In this document: in pieces, positions 1 through 5,810 of the stretch
Layout: the number at the start of each line of letters is the position of its first letter
Position numbering within the stretch: position 1 is the first letter of the stretch
DNA from: Phycisphaerales bacterium
Lineage (GTDB): Bacteria > Planctomycetota > Phycisphaerae > Phycisphaerales > SM1A02
Reading direction: 5' to 3'
Length of the DNA: 14,406 bases
Assembly (NCBI GenBank): GCA_030748805.1
Contig: JASMLG010000114.1
Location: 1-14,406 of the forward strand
Translations under genes and position numbers: made by a program
Notes under the pieces: model-generated
What the model was told of the DNA's origin: nothing
Seen by the model: the letters and a program-made list of their open reading frames with translations, nothing else
Database searches by the model: none

Positions 1-1
1 A

Positions 2-589
2 TTTGAGGGCTGTATGTACGCTGACTACGGTATCTATAGACCTTCAGATAATTCAATGATGCGTGCATTGAATAGACCATTTAATCAACCATCAGCGGAA
101 TCTTTTATCTTGGAAATGTACAACATTGTTGACCCAATTGATGATCACACACCAGCAGGTGTTCTTGATGGAAGTGAAACAGTTTTTGTTACTCCGGTTG
201 AAATAAATCATCCGATGCAAATCGAATGGTTTCTTGATGGCGAACAACTTGATATTGATGGAGCAACATCTCTTGAAATTTCGACTTTAGGTCTTTCCGC
301 TGGTCTTTACAATTTGCAAGTACATGTCGTTGATCCAACAGAGTGGGTTAGGGATGAAGTTGCTCGTGATGCAATAATGAAACAAACAGTTATTTGGCCG
401 GTGCAAATTGATGAGGTTATTTGCGTTGGCGATATAAATGGTGATGGGAACGTTAATGTAGATGATTTACTAGAAGTCATTAGTTCTTGGGGACCATGTA
501 GCGGATGTAGTGCTGACATAAATGGTGATGGGACCGTAAATGTGACTGATTTACTCAGCTTAGTGGATGCTTGGGGTGTCTGCCCTTAA
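2..589 (+). CDS. C-terminal part of secreted M64-type metallopeptidase with dockerin tail (5' partial)
   Basis: The reading frame is open to the left edge (residues FEGC precede the first Met at position 14), so the true start is outside the window. The first ~40 residues (GIYRP, then MMRALNRPFN and an ILEMY-like end) resemble the segment that closes the catalytic domain of M64 (IgA peptidase) zinc peptidases; the zinc-binding HExxH would lie upstream and cannot be seen. Counting from the Met at position 14, residues ~45-132 look like an Ig-like beta domain. Residues 140-160 and 168-188 are two dockerin-type calcium loops (DINGDG, each ending in SWG or AWG), with Cys137, Cys162, Cys165 and Cys190 around them. 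Similar tails are frequent on exported planctomycete proteins and act there as attachment or sorting modules rather than in cellulosomes (family knowledge plus inference). The dockerin call is strong; the M64 call is moderate because only its end is present. Confidence 0.75.
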   Translation, partial: FEGCMYADYGIYRPSDNSMMRALNRPFNQPSAESFILEMYNIVDPIDDHTPAGVLDGSETVFVTPVEINHPMQIEWFLDGEQLDIDGATSLEISTLGLSAGLYNLQVHVVDPTEWVRDEVARDAIMKQTVIWPVQIDEVICVGDINGDGNVNVDDLLEVISSWGPCSGCSADINGDGTVNVTDLLSLVDAWGVCP

Positions 590-2289
590 CATACTCTTGC
601 TCGAGAAAGTACTTTCAGGAACGGTAAGAATAGAAGGGTTGCTACACCAATAAGAACGCTACCCATGATCCATTCGTGGAAAAGTAATTTCCCTGTTCCA
701 AGAAGAATACAAAGCAAGAGTGCCATGACGATGATCCATTCATAGATTCCTGAGGTTAATTCAGCAGGAATTTTGGAAATTTTGTTCCATCCAACTCCTC
801 CAATTAGCATTTTGTTGTGGAATGCAATTGTTGCATCACTTGGTTGTTTTGAAGTTGCAAATGCAACTGGAATCCAAATTGCAGCAACACCAAACGTCAT
901 TATGAGAACGCGAAGACCGAATAAATCTTTTTCGGGGTCTTGCACAAAAAATAAGACGAGAGCGCCAAGGACAATGGTCGCTATGAGTGATGCTAGCTCA
1001 GTTGCGGCATTGACTCGCCACCAGAACCATCTTGCAATCATGACTGTGCCTATGCCTGCGAAGAAGACACCAATAAATTTGAATGCACTCAAAATGTCAG
1101 GGATTAAGGTTGTCGCAATGATTGCTGCTGCCATGATGAAAATCATGACGAAACGCGCGATCCAAACGTAATGGTTAGAGTTTGCATGTGGTTTAATGTA
1201 GGGTTCATAAACATCGTTGACAAGATATGAAGCTCCCCAGTTCAAGTGCGTATCGATAGTTGACATAAATGCAGCAAGCATCGCGGCGACCATGATGCCT
1301 TTCAAACCTGCTGGCAAGAAGAGGTCAATCATGAGCGGGAAGGCATGTTCTTTGTCCTCTATTTCGGGGAAGTAGATGAGTGAGAGGATGCCAACAACAA
1401 TCCATGGCCACGGTCGCATAACGTAGTGCATAAAGGCGTACCAAAGGAAACCGAGTTTTGCGTCGCGTTCGGATTTTGTGGCAAGCAAACGTTGGACTGA
1501 ATATCCTTTTCCGGGGGCGGAAGCCCACCATAAAACCATGACGTACACAATAAAGGTAAAGAGAGGCCAACTTATTTCATCGTATCGTGGAAAAAATTGT
1601 AAGAGTTCTGGTTTGAAATTTGTTGCTGCTGTGAGTTTTGCCATCATGCCTACGCCCCTGGAAGCATGGTAATAAGCAATAATTGCCAACCCAATCGAAC
1701 CAATCATTGCAAGCGAAAATTGCACAATGTCCGTGTACACAACCCCGTACAAGCCAGACATTGCAGAATATAAAAGTCCGACAAATCCAAGAACTAAGAG
1801 CACTATCCAAGTTTGTTCGGGGTCAATGCCAAGGAGAACGGTGGTGATTTTAACCATAGCGAGAGTAACTGCTGCCATGACCACGCAGTTGACAAAAATC
1901 CCTTGGAAGAATGATTTGAAAATGCGAAGCAATTTTGTAATCGGACCGGGTCCATAACGAAGTTGAACAAACTCTACGTCTGTGATTACTTCACTTCGTC
2001 TCCAAAGGCGAGCGAAAATTGTTGCCGTTGCGACTTGCCCAATGAGAACGCTCCACCAGAACCAATTTGATGCAATGCCATCAGTGCGGCTCATTGCTGA
2101 AACAAAAACGGGAGTATCGGCTGCAAAGGTTGTTGCAACTATGGATGTACCCGCGACGAACCAGCCGAGTGATCTTCCTGCGACAAAGAAATCACCAGTT
2201 CCGCGACTGGCCTTGCGGGTGAACCAAGCGCCGATTCCAATGGCCGACGCGACGTAAAGTCCAACAATAATCCAGTCAATGGTGACCAT
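586..2289 (-). CDS. sodium:solute symporter (SSS/SLC5 family)
   Basis: A 567-residue polytopic membrane protein, predicted to import a small solute using the sodium gradient. The start MVTIDWIIVGLYV leads straight into the first membrane helix, followed by the GDFFVAGRSLGW segment typical of SSS proteins after helix 1. The region AAFMSTIDTHLNWGASYLVNDVY (about residues 342-364) matches the conserved sodium-site helix and following loop of the family. I count about 13-14 hydrophobic segments, with the last two after residue ~515. The substrate cannot be told from sequence; sugars, amino acids and carboxylates are all possible. No clear Shine-Dalgarno precedes the ATG. The gene diverges from the ferredoxin-like gene with only 39 bp between the chosen starts, and its stop codon overlaps that of the convergent peptidase gene. 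Confidence 0.9.
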   Translation of the reverse strand: MVTIDWIIVGLYVASAIGIGAWFTRKASRGTGDFFVAGRSLGWFVAGTSIVATTFAADTPVFVSAMSRTDGIASNWFWWSVLIGQVATATIFARLWRRSEVITDVEFVQLRYGPGPITKLLRIFKSFFQGIFVNCVVMAAVTLAMVKITTVLLGIDPEQTWIVLLVLGFVGLLYSAMSGLYGVVYTDIVQFSLAMIGSIGLAIIAYYHASRGVGMMAKLTAATNFKPELLQFFPRYDEISWPLFTFIVYVMVLWWASAPGKGYSVQRLLATKSERDAKLGFLWYAFMHYVMRPWPWIVVGILSLIYFPEIEDKEHAFPLMIDLFLPAGLKGIMVAAMLAAFMSTIDTHLNWGASYLVNDVYEPYIKPHANSNHYVWIARFVMIFIMAAAIIATTLIPDILSAFKFIGVFFAGIGTVMIARWFWWRVNAATELASLIATIVLGALVLFFVQDPEKDLFGLRVLIMTFGVAAIWIPVAFATSKQPSDATIAFHNKMLIGGVGWNKISKIPAELTSGIYEWIIVMALLLCILLGTGKLLFHEWIMGSVLIGVATLLFLPFLKVLSRARVC

Positions 2290-2328
2290 TGGTGGTGTAC
2301 GATACTCTTTATGCGTGATGATGGTCGA

Positions 2329-2913
2329 ATGTCAAGGCGGGGAATTTTACGAGGCGATTGGTTCAAGCAAATCTGTGCTCGTGGTGCAGAGGAAATTTCT
2401 AAGGAGGACTCGGAACAAGAGTTCTTAATTAGAAAACCATCGGGGCTGACGAGTCGAAGTGGTGGCTTTGTCCATCGACCTCCGCACGCAGTTCCAGAGT
2501 CAGAATTTGTTGTTGGATGTACAAAATGTGATGCGTGTATTCAAGCGTGTCCACCTCATGCTATTTTTAGAACGCCTGATGGTGAGGGGATGATGGCTGG
2601 ACTTCCTGTAATAGATGCTGATACTCAGCCGTGCATAATGTGCGATGAATTGCCATGCGTTCCTGTCTGTGAACCGGGTGTCCTGACATTTGATGCACCA
2701 CTTGCGATGGGAACTGCAAAGATAGATTCCATCGCTTGCCTTGCTTTCCGAGGAACTATTTGCACGGTTTGTGTTGAACGTTGCCAAGTTGAAGATGCTA
2801 TTACGATAGAAGCGGGGCGACCAAAAATTAATCCAGATGTATGCACCGCTTGCGGCGTTTGCCTCTACGTTTGCCCAGCCCCCGGAAACGCTATCCACCT
2901 AATCACAGAATAA
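2329..2913 (+). CDS. four-cluster [4Fe-4S] ferredoxin-type protein, NapF/MauM-like
   Basis: Predicted iron-sulfur electron carrier. I start at the ATG at 2329 because the product then begins MSRRGILRG, close to the SRRxFLRG opening of NapF/NapG-type ferredoxins; an in-frame ATG at 2311 would add six residues. Counting from 2311, four cysteine clusters are visible: C70/C73/C76/C80 followed by Pro, C108/C111/C116/C120, C143/C151/C154/C158, and C178/C181/C184/C188 followed by Pro. The first and last are canonical CxxCxxCxxxCP motifs and the middle two have wider spacing, as in the NapF/NapG/MauM group. There is no twin-arginine signal with a hydrophobic core, so it is probably cytoplasmic, although the SRR opening resembles a TAT remnant. 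No nap, mau or oxidoreductase gene is adjacent, so the electron partner is unknown. No clear Shine-Dalgarno is seen. Confidence 0.85.
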   Translation: MSRRGILRGDWFKQICARGAEEISKEDSEQEFLIRKPSGLTSRSGGFVHRPPHAVPESEFVVGCTKCDACIQACPPHAIFRTPDGEGMMAGLPVIDADTQPCIMCDELPCVPVCEPGVLTFDAPLAMGTAKIDSIACLAFRGTICTVCVERCQVEDAITIEAGRPKINPDVCTACGVCLYVCPAPGNAIHLITE

Positions 2914-2942
2914 ATTGGATACACCTCCATATGTGTCTTAGC

Positions 2943-2965
2943 CGAATTAAGAGAGGCGAATTAAG
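2943..2965 (+). repeat. short direct repeat, 9 bp twice
   Basis: The 9-mer CGAATTAAG occurs at 2943-2951 and again at 2957-2965, 14 bp apart start to start, just in front of a possible small ORF. It could be a regulator half-site pair or chance. Confidence 0.35.
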
Positions 2966-2968
2966 GTG

Positions 2969-3088
2969 ATGTGGTATGTCATAGAAGCAGCCGGAGCAGA
3001 TTTGTTTGGGGCATCTCTTCTAGGTCTCGATGTAGATGATTTTTATAATGAGATGTGCCTAATCGGAGAAGATTGGGAAAATCAATAA
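2969..3088 (+). CDS. possible small protein, 39 residues
   Basis: An ATG-to-TAA frame of 39 codons starts MWYVIEAAGADLFGASLLG and ends GEDWENQ. The product would be acidic and has no hydrophobic signal or recognisable domain. AAGG lies two bases before the ATG; an in-frame GTG at 2966 has GAGAGG about nine bases upstream and is an alternative start. The composition looks protein-like (few rare residues, Asp/Glu-rich) but the length is too short to be convincing. It fills much of the 260-bp gap between the ferredoxin-like gene and the Rrf2 gene. The rest of that gap is AT-rich and would have to hold the rrf2 promoter. It may be a true small gene, a decayed fragment, or chance. Confidence 0.3.
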   Translation: MWYVIEAAGADLFGASLLGLDVDDFYNEMCLIGEDWENQ

Positions 3089-3173
3089 GGAGAAATGTAT
3101 ATTTCTGTCGTATTTTCTTTTATTTATCTTTATTTATGATAACAGTGACCAAATACTTTGTTATTATTTTCAC

Positions 3174-3563
3174 ATGGTAAGTAGAAACGCTCAATTAGCG
3201 ATTGCTTCGCTTGTAGAACTTGCAAAGTGTGATAAGAGGATGTCAGCAATAGAAATTGCTGAGGGTTCAGAATTGTCACAACCCTCAGTTGCTAAGGTAC
3301 TTTCTACTTTAAGGCAAGGTAACTTCATTTTGAGTGTTCCAGGACCAGGAGGGGGTTTTACACTTTCCAGACCAGCAGACGAGATCAATGTTCAGGATAT
3401 TTGTGAGTTTTTTAATTTGCAAACGGCTTTGCCTGATGATTGTGCTATTGCTTGTGACTGTTCGGAAGATTATCCATGTAAAGTGTGCGGGGCTCTCCAA
3501 GGCGTCGATGACCTTCGCGAATCGACTCTTCGTAATATCACCATAGCTTCTCTGGTCGCCTAA
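3174..3563 (+). CDS. Rrf2-family transcriptional regulator, probable Fe-S sensor
   Basis: A 129-residue protein with the Rrf2 layout: an N-terminal winged helix-turn-helix (residues ~5-66, including IAEGSELSQPSVAKVLSTL and the wing PGPGGGFTLSRP) and a C-terminal helix with a cysteine cluster. Seven cysteines are present. C90, C96 and C102 have exactly the C-x5-C-x5-C spacing of the three IscR cluster ligands; C94 and C105 are extra. It is therefore likely to bind an iron-sulfur cluster and to regulate transcription in response to cluster, iron or redox state (family knowledge). The start ATG gives the normal Rrf2 N-terminus; no Shine-Dalgarno is visible. No isc or suf gene is in the window. 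A strong palindrome overlaps its stop codon and may be one of its operators. Confidence 0.88.
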   Translation: MVSRNAQLAIASLVELAKCDKRMSAIEIAEGSELSQPSVAKVLSTLRQGNFILSVPGPGGGFTLSRPADEINVQDICEFFNLQTALPDDCAIACDCSEDYPCKVCGALQGVDDLRESTLRNITIASLVA

Positions 3564-3589
3564 ATTAATTGACCAGCGGTCAATTAATT
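3563..3589. promoter_or_regulatory. 27-bp palindrome, candidate Rrf2 operator
   Basis: Perfect 12-bp inverted arms (3563-3574 and 3578-3589) flank the trinucleotide AGC. The core 3569-3583 reads TTGACCAGCGGTCAA. A TATAAT at 3589-3594 directly abuts it, six bases before the aminotransferase ATG. The same core pattern occurs at 11602-11616 over the pntA promoter. The half-sites TTGAC/GTCAA resemble those of IscR-type sites, but the 3-base spacer is shorter. As RNA it could also form a hairpin between rrf2 and the next gene. Confidence 0.6.
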
Positions 3590-3600
3590 ATAATAAGTTG

Positions 3601-4737
3601 ATGGAAACAGCAAAACGGTTAGATGTGTTTGGTGAGACGGTCTTTGCAACGTGGAGTCGAATTGCAATTGAAAAAAATGCAATTAATTTGGGACAGGGTT
3701 TTCCTGACTTTGCAGCCCCTGATTTTGTAAAGGAAGCTGCAGTCAAAGCGATAATGGACGATGAGAATCAATATTCAAGATCCGCTGGACACCCTCTTTT
3801 GGTAAGTTCAATCGCAGAAAAAACGGAATGGGAAGTTGACCCATATGAAGAAGTAACTGTTGGCTGTGGTAGCACAGAGTTGATTTCGAATGCAATCCTT
3901 GGCCTTGTTAATCCTGGTGATGAGGTCATTGTTATTGAGCCATTCTACGATTCGTATTTAGCGTGTATTTCGATGGCGGGGGGTGTTCCAATACTAGTTA
4001 CTCTTCATTCTCCCGACTTTACATTCGATGAGGACGAATTGCGAAATGCATTTAATGACAAGACAAAGATGATAATTGTTAACTCTCCTCATAATCCGAC
4101 TGGACGAGTATTTAACAAGAAAGAATTAGAACTAATTTCTGAACTTGCAATTGCTCATGATGTAATCGTTTTAAGTGATGAGGTGTATGACAAATTAATC
4201 TTAACTGGAGTTCATGTTCCAATTGCATCACTTCCTGAGATGAGAGAAAGAACCATTACCCTAAGATCACTTGGCAAAGTGTTTTCAGTAACTGGCTGGA
4301 AAATTGGCTGGTCTATTGCACCAAAAGAACTTACTCAAGGTATTAGAAGCGCACATCAGTTCACAACATTTTGTGCTGCAACTCCACTCCAAGTTGCAGC
4401 AGCAACTGCTTTGCGAGTTCCTGAATCATATTATGATGAATACACTAAAGAATATAGAGAAAGGCGAGATTTGCTTGTAGATGGTTTGAAATCGGTTGGT
4501 TTTAAAGTTAATCCTTCGCAAGGGACTTATTTTGTTCTTGCGAACCATTCGCCTTTTGGATTTGAAGATGACATTTCGTTCGCCCATCACCTTGCTGAGA
4601 CATGTTCTGTTGTAGGCATTCCGCCATCTTCCTTTTACAAAAAGAGTGATGAAGGTAAGGCCTACATACGATTTGCCTTCTGTAAAGGTCTAGGAACCCT
4701 TAAAACTGCCGTAGAACGCCTTCAAGCACTGTGCTAA
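3601..4737 (+). CDS. pyridoxal-phosphate aminotransferase, class I/II (methionine/kynurenine aminotransferase-like)
   Basis: A 378-residue fold-type I PLP aminotransferase. From the ATG at 3601: GQGFPDF at 31-37 is typical of the YbdL/kynurenine aminotransferase branch; NSPHNPTG at 161-168 holds the PLP-contacting Asn165; SDEVYD at 192-197 holds the Asp193 that pairs with the pyridine nitrogen; Lys226 in SLGKVFSVTGWKIGW is the expected Schiff-base lysine; Arg357 in YIRFAF should bind the substrate carboxylate. All key residues are present, so it is probably active, transferring amino groups from methionine, glutamine or aromatic amino acids to a 2-oxo acid. The exact substrate is not decidable. 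A TTG one codon upstream is a weaker start. There is no Shine-Dalgarno, and the nearest -10-like box is so close that a leaderless message is possible. It lies 37 bp after rrf2 on the same strand. Confidence 0.88.
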   Translation: METAKRLDVFGETVFATWSRIAIEKNAINLGQGFPDFAAPDFVKEAAVKAIMDDENQYSRSAGHPLLVSSIAEKTEWEVDPYEEVTVGCGSTELISNAILGLVNPGDEVIVIEPFYDSYLACISMAGGVPILVTLHSPDFTFDEDELRNAFNDKTKMIIVNSPHNPTGRVFNKKELELISELAIAHDVIVLSDEVYDKLILTGVHVPIASLPEMRERTITLRSLGKVFSVTGWKIGWSIAPKELTQGIRSAHQFTTFCAATPLQVAAATALRVPESYYDEYTKEYRERRDLLVDGLKSVGFKVNPSQGTYFVLANHSPFGFEDDISFAHHLAETCSVVGIPPSSFYKKSDEGKAYIRFAFCKGLGTLKTAVERLQALC

Positions 4738-4749
4738 AACATAGCTTTT

Positions 4750-4758
4750 TGCTATAAT
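4750..4758 (+). promoter_or_regulatory. extended -10 promoter of rplU
   Basis: TGCTATAAT is a perfect extended -10 element (TGnTATAAT). The -35 region (around 4730-4735, TGTGCT) is poor, as is usual for extended -10 promoters. Transcription would start near 4765, followed by TAGGAG at 4777-4782, eight bases before the rplU ATG. The element sits in a small inverted repeat (ATAGC/GCTAT, 4741-4755) that could also end the aminotransferase transcript. Confidence 0.65.
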
Positions 4759-4790
4759 GCCAAGTTCCCCAATTTGTAGGAGCAATCAAG

Positions 4791-5162
4791 ATGTACGCAA
4801 TCGTAGAAGACAGTGGAACTCAAATTAAATTAAGTACTGGAGATGTACTAGAAATCGATCTACGTGAACTAGAGGGTGATTCTATAACTTTAGATAGGGT
4901 TTTGATGATTGGCGGGGATGGTGACCCAACAATCGGTACCCCATACATTGATGGGGCGACTGTATCAGTTGAAGTGCTTGAAGAAGTTAAAGATGACAAG
5001 ATAAATGTCATCAAATTCAAAAGACGTAAGGGCTATAGGCGAAAAACTGGGCACAGACAGAAGTACTTGATGGTAAAAGTTGGTGATATTTCTGCTAAGA
5101 AAAAGACAACTAAAAAGAAAACGACCAAAAAGAAAACAACTAAAAAGTCAGAAGACGATTAA
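4791..5162 (+). CDS. rplU: ribosomal protein bL21 with lysine-rich C-terminal tail
   Basis: Large-subunit ribosomal protein bL21, which binds 23S rRNA. Residues 1-100 match the family throughout: MYAIVEDSGTQIKL, the VLMIGGDGDPTIGTPYIDGA strand region, and the KFKRRKGYRRKTGHRQKYL rRNA-binding segment near 75-93. It is longer than the usual ~103 residues because of a tail of three KKKTT units followed by KKSEDD (103-123). A good Shine-Dalgarno (TAGGAG, eight-base spacing) and an extended -10 promoter precede it, so it has its own transcript. In most bacteria rplU is followed by rpmA (bL27), often with obg; here the next gene is convergent and unrelated, so rplU stands alone in this window. Confidence 0.97.
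   Translation: MYAIVEDSGTQIKLSTGDVLEIDLRELEGDSITLDRVLMIGGDGDPTIGTPYIDGATVSVEVLEEVKDDKINVIKFKRRKGYRRKTGHRQKYLMVKVGDISAKKKTTKKKTTKKKTTKKSEDD
5097..5147 (+). repeat. 15-bp coding repeat encoding KKKTT, three units plus a partial one
   Basis: Three near-identical 15-base units lie at 5097-5111, 5112-5126 and 5127-5141, followed by a 6-base remnant. They encode the basic tail of bL21. Differences between units are mostly synonymous (AAG/AAA, ACA/ACG, ACT/ACC), which suggests selection to keep the peptide. Confidence 0.8.
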
Positions 5163-5179
5163 AATATTTGAAGAAGTTA

Positions 5180-5275
5180 CTTACGGGGCTATATAAGCAG
5201 CAGTTTGTGGGGCTATTTAAGCAGCAGTTTACGGGGCTATTTAAGCAGCAGCTTACGGGGCTATATAAGCAGCAG
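5180..5275. repeat. four tandem 24-bp repeats between convergent genes
   Basis: Four contiguous 24-bp units occupy 5180-5203, 5204-5227, 5228-5251 and 5252-5275. Each contains GGGGCTAT and ends AAGCAGCAG. Units 1 and 4 are identical; units 2 and 3 differ from each other at two positions (TTTGTGGGG against TTTACGGGG). Unit 4 contains the stop codon and last codons (AAYIAP) of the minus-strand lipoprotein gene, so the array begins inside a coding end and runs downstream of it. There are no unique spacers, so it is not a CRISPR array, and I see no strong hairpin. Confidence 0.9.
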
Positions 5276-5810
5276 CGTTTTCTATTTGCCTAGCGATTTG
5301 CCTGTTAGGAGTGCTTGACACTCTGCCAGTCATTGTTGCAGGAGTTAGGAGATCAACAAAAGAAGAATTGTGTTCGTTCAATGCAATTGTTGCTTCTTCA
5401 ATATAAAGTGACATCCCCTTTTTAGGTGAGCCATTTGGTATACAAAAACCCCCACCAGTGTATACCCCAACAGAACCGCCAGAAACAATAATGTGTTTAA
5501 TTGCAAGATTTGTTGAACTTGAAGATAAAGGTGTCTTCCCAGCGACTGGTTTCCAGAGTAATTGCAAATGGATAATTTGACCATCAGTGAAGTCCCCATT
5601 TGCAAGTTTGTCGAGAGGAATGTCTGTCATCCAAATATTGCCCTCATCTGCAAACCCTTCTGAACAGACAATTGTTTGACAATCAGCTTTCAAGAGAACT
5701 CTGTTGAGCCCCATTGAATGAACTTCTAAACTTGAATGTCGAGAAAACGAAACGCCAGAGGAGCAAGAAGATAGAAATAAAAGCAACGAAAAATATAACT
5801 TACATTTCAT
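5253..5810 (-). CDS. predicted lipoprotein of unknown function
   Basis: I do not recognise this protein. From the ATG at 5808-5810 it has 185 residues: a short basic start (MKCK), a hydrophobic stretch (LYFSLLLFL) and a lipobox-like LSSC with Cys16, so it is probably an exported lipoprotein. The mature part has Cys44 and Cys49, a Ser-rich patch at 96-99, and a Gly-rich stretch GGSVGVYTGGG at 111-121; it looks like a beta-rich soluble domain. An in-frame start six codons upstream is less likely because it would place residues ahead of the basic n-region. The first 11 bases overlap the 3' end of the amidohydrolase-like gene, which suggests translational coupling. The last seven codons and the stop lie in the final unit of the 24-bp tandem repeat, so the C-terminus AAYIAP is repeat-derived. 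Confidence 0.75.
   Translation of the reverse strand: MKCKLYFSLLLFLSSCSSGVSFSRHSSLEVHSMGLNRVLLKADCQTIVCSEGFADEGNIWMTDIPLDKLANGDFTDGQIIHLQLLWKPVAGKTPLSSSSTNLAIKHIIVSGGSVGVYTGGGFCIPNGSPKKGMSLYIEEATIALNEHNSSFVDLLTPATMTGRVSSTPNRQIARQIENAAAYIAP

Noticed and set aside
773..1171. Plus-strand 132-codon frame inside the symporter gene
   Set aside because: It lies wholly antisense to a well-supported membrane protein gene; its composition reflects the opposite strand and no motif is present.
2922..2928. CACCTCC, identical to the anti-Shine-Dalgarno core, after the ferredoxin-like gene
   Set aside because: A 7-base match in a short gap is easily chance and no paired SD-sequestering stem could be drawn.
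3137..3165. ATAACA...TGTTAT pair upstream of rrf2 as an autoregulatory operator
   Set aside because: Only 6-bp arms separated by 14 bases in AT-rich DNA and no match to the shared palindrome core.
5163..5252. Missing rpmA as a decayed gene after rplU
   Set aside because: The interval holds only a short AT-rich stretch and the 24-bp repeats; no frame resembles bL27.
5180..5275. Tandem repeats considered as a CRISPR array
   Set aside because: The 24-bp units are contiguous with no unique spacers, and no cas gene is present.
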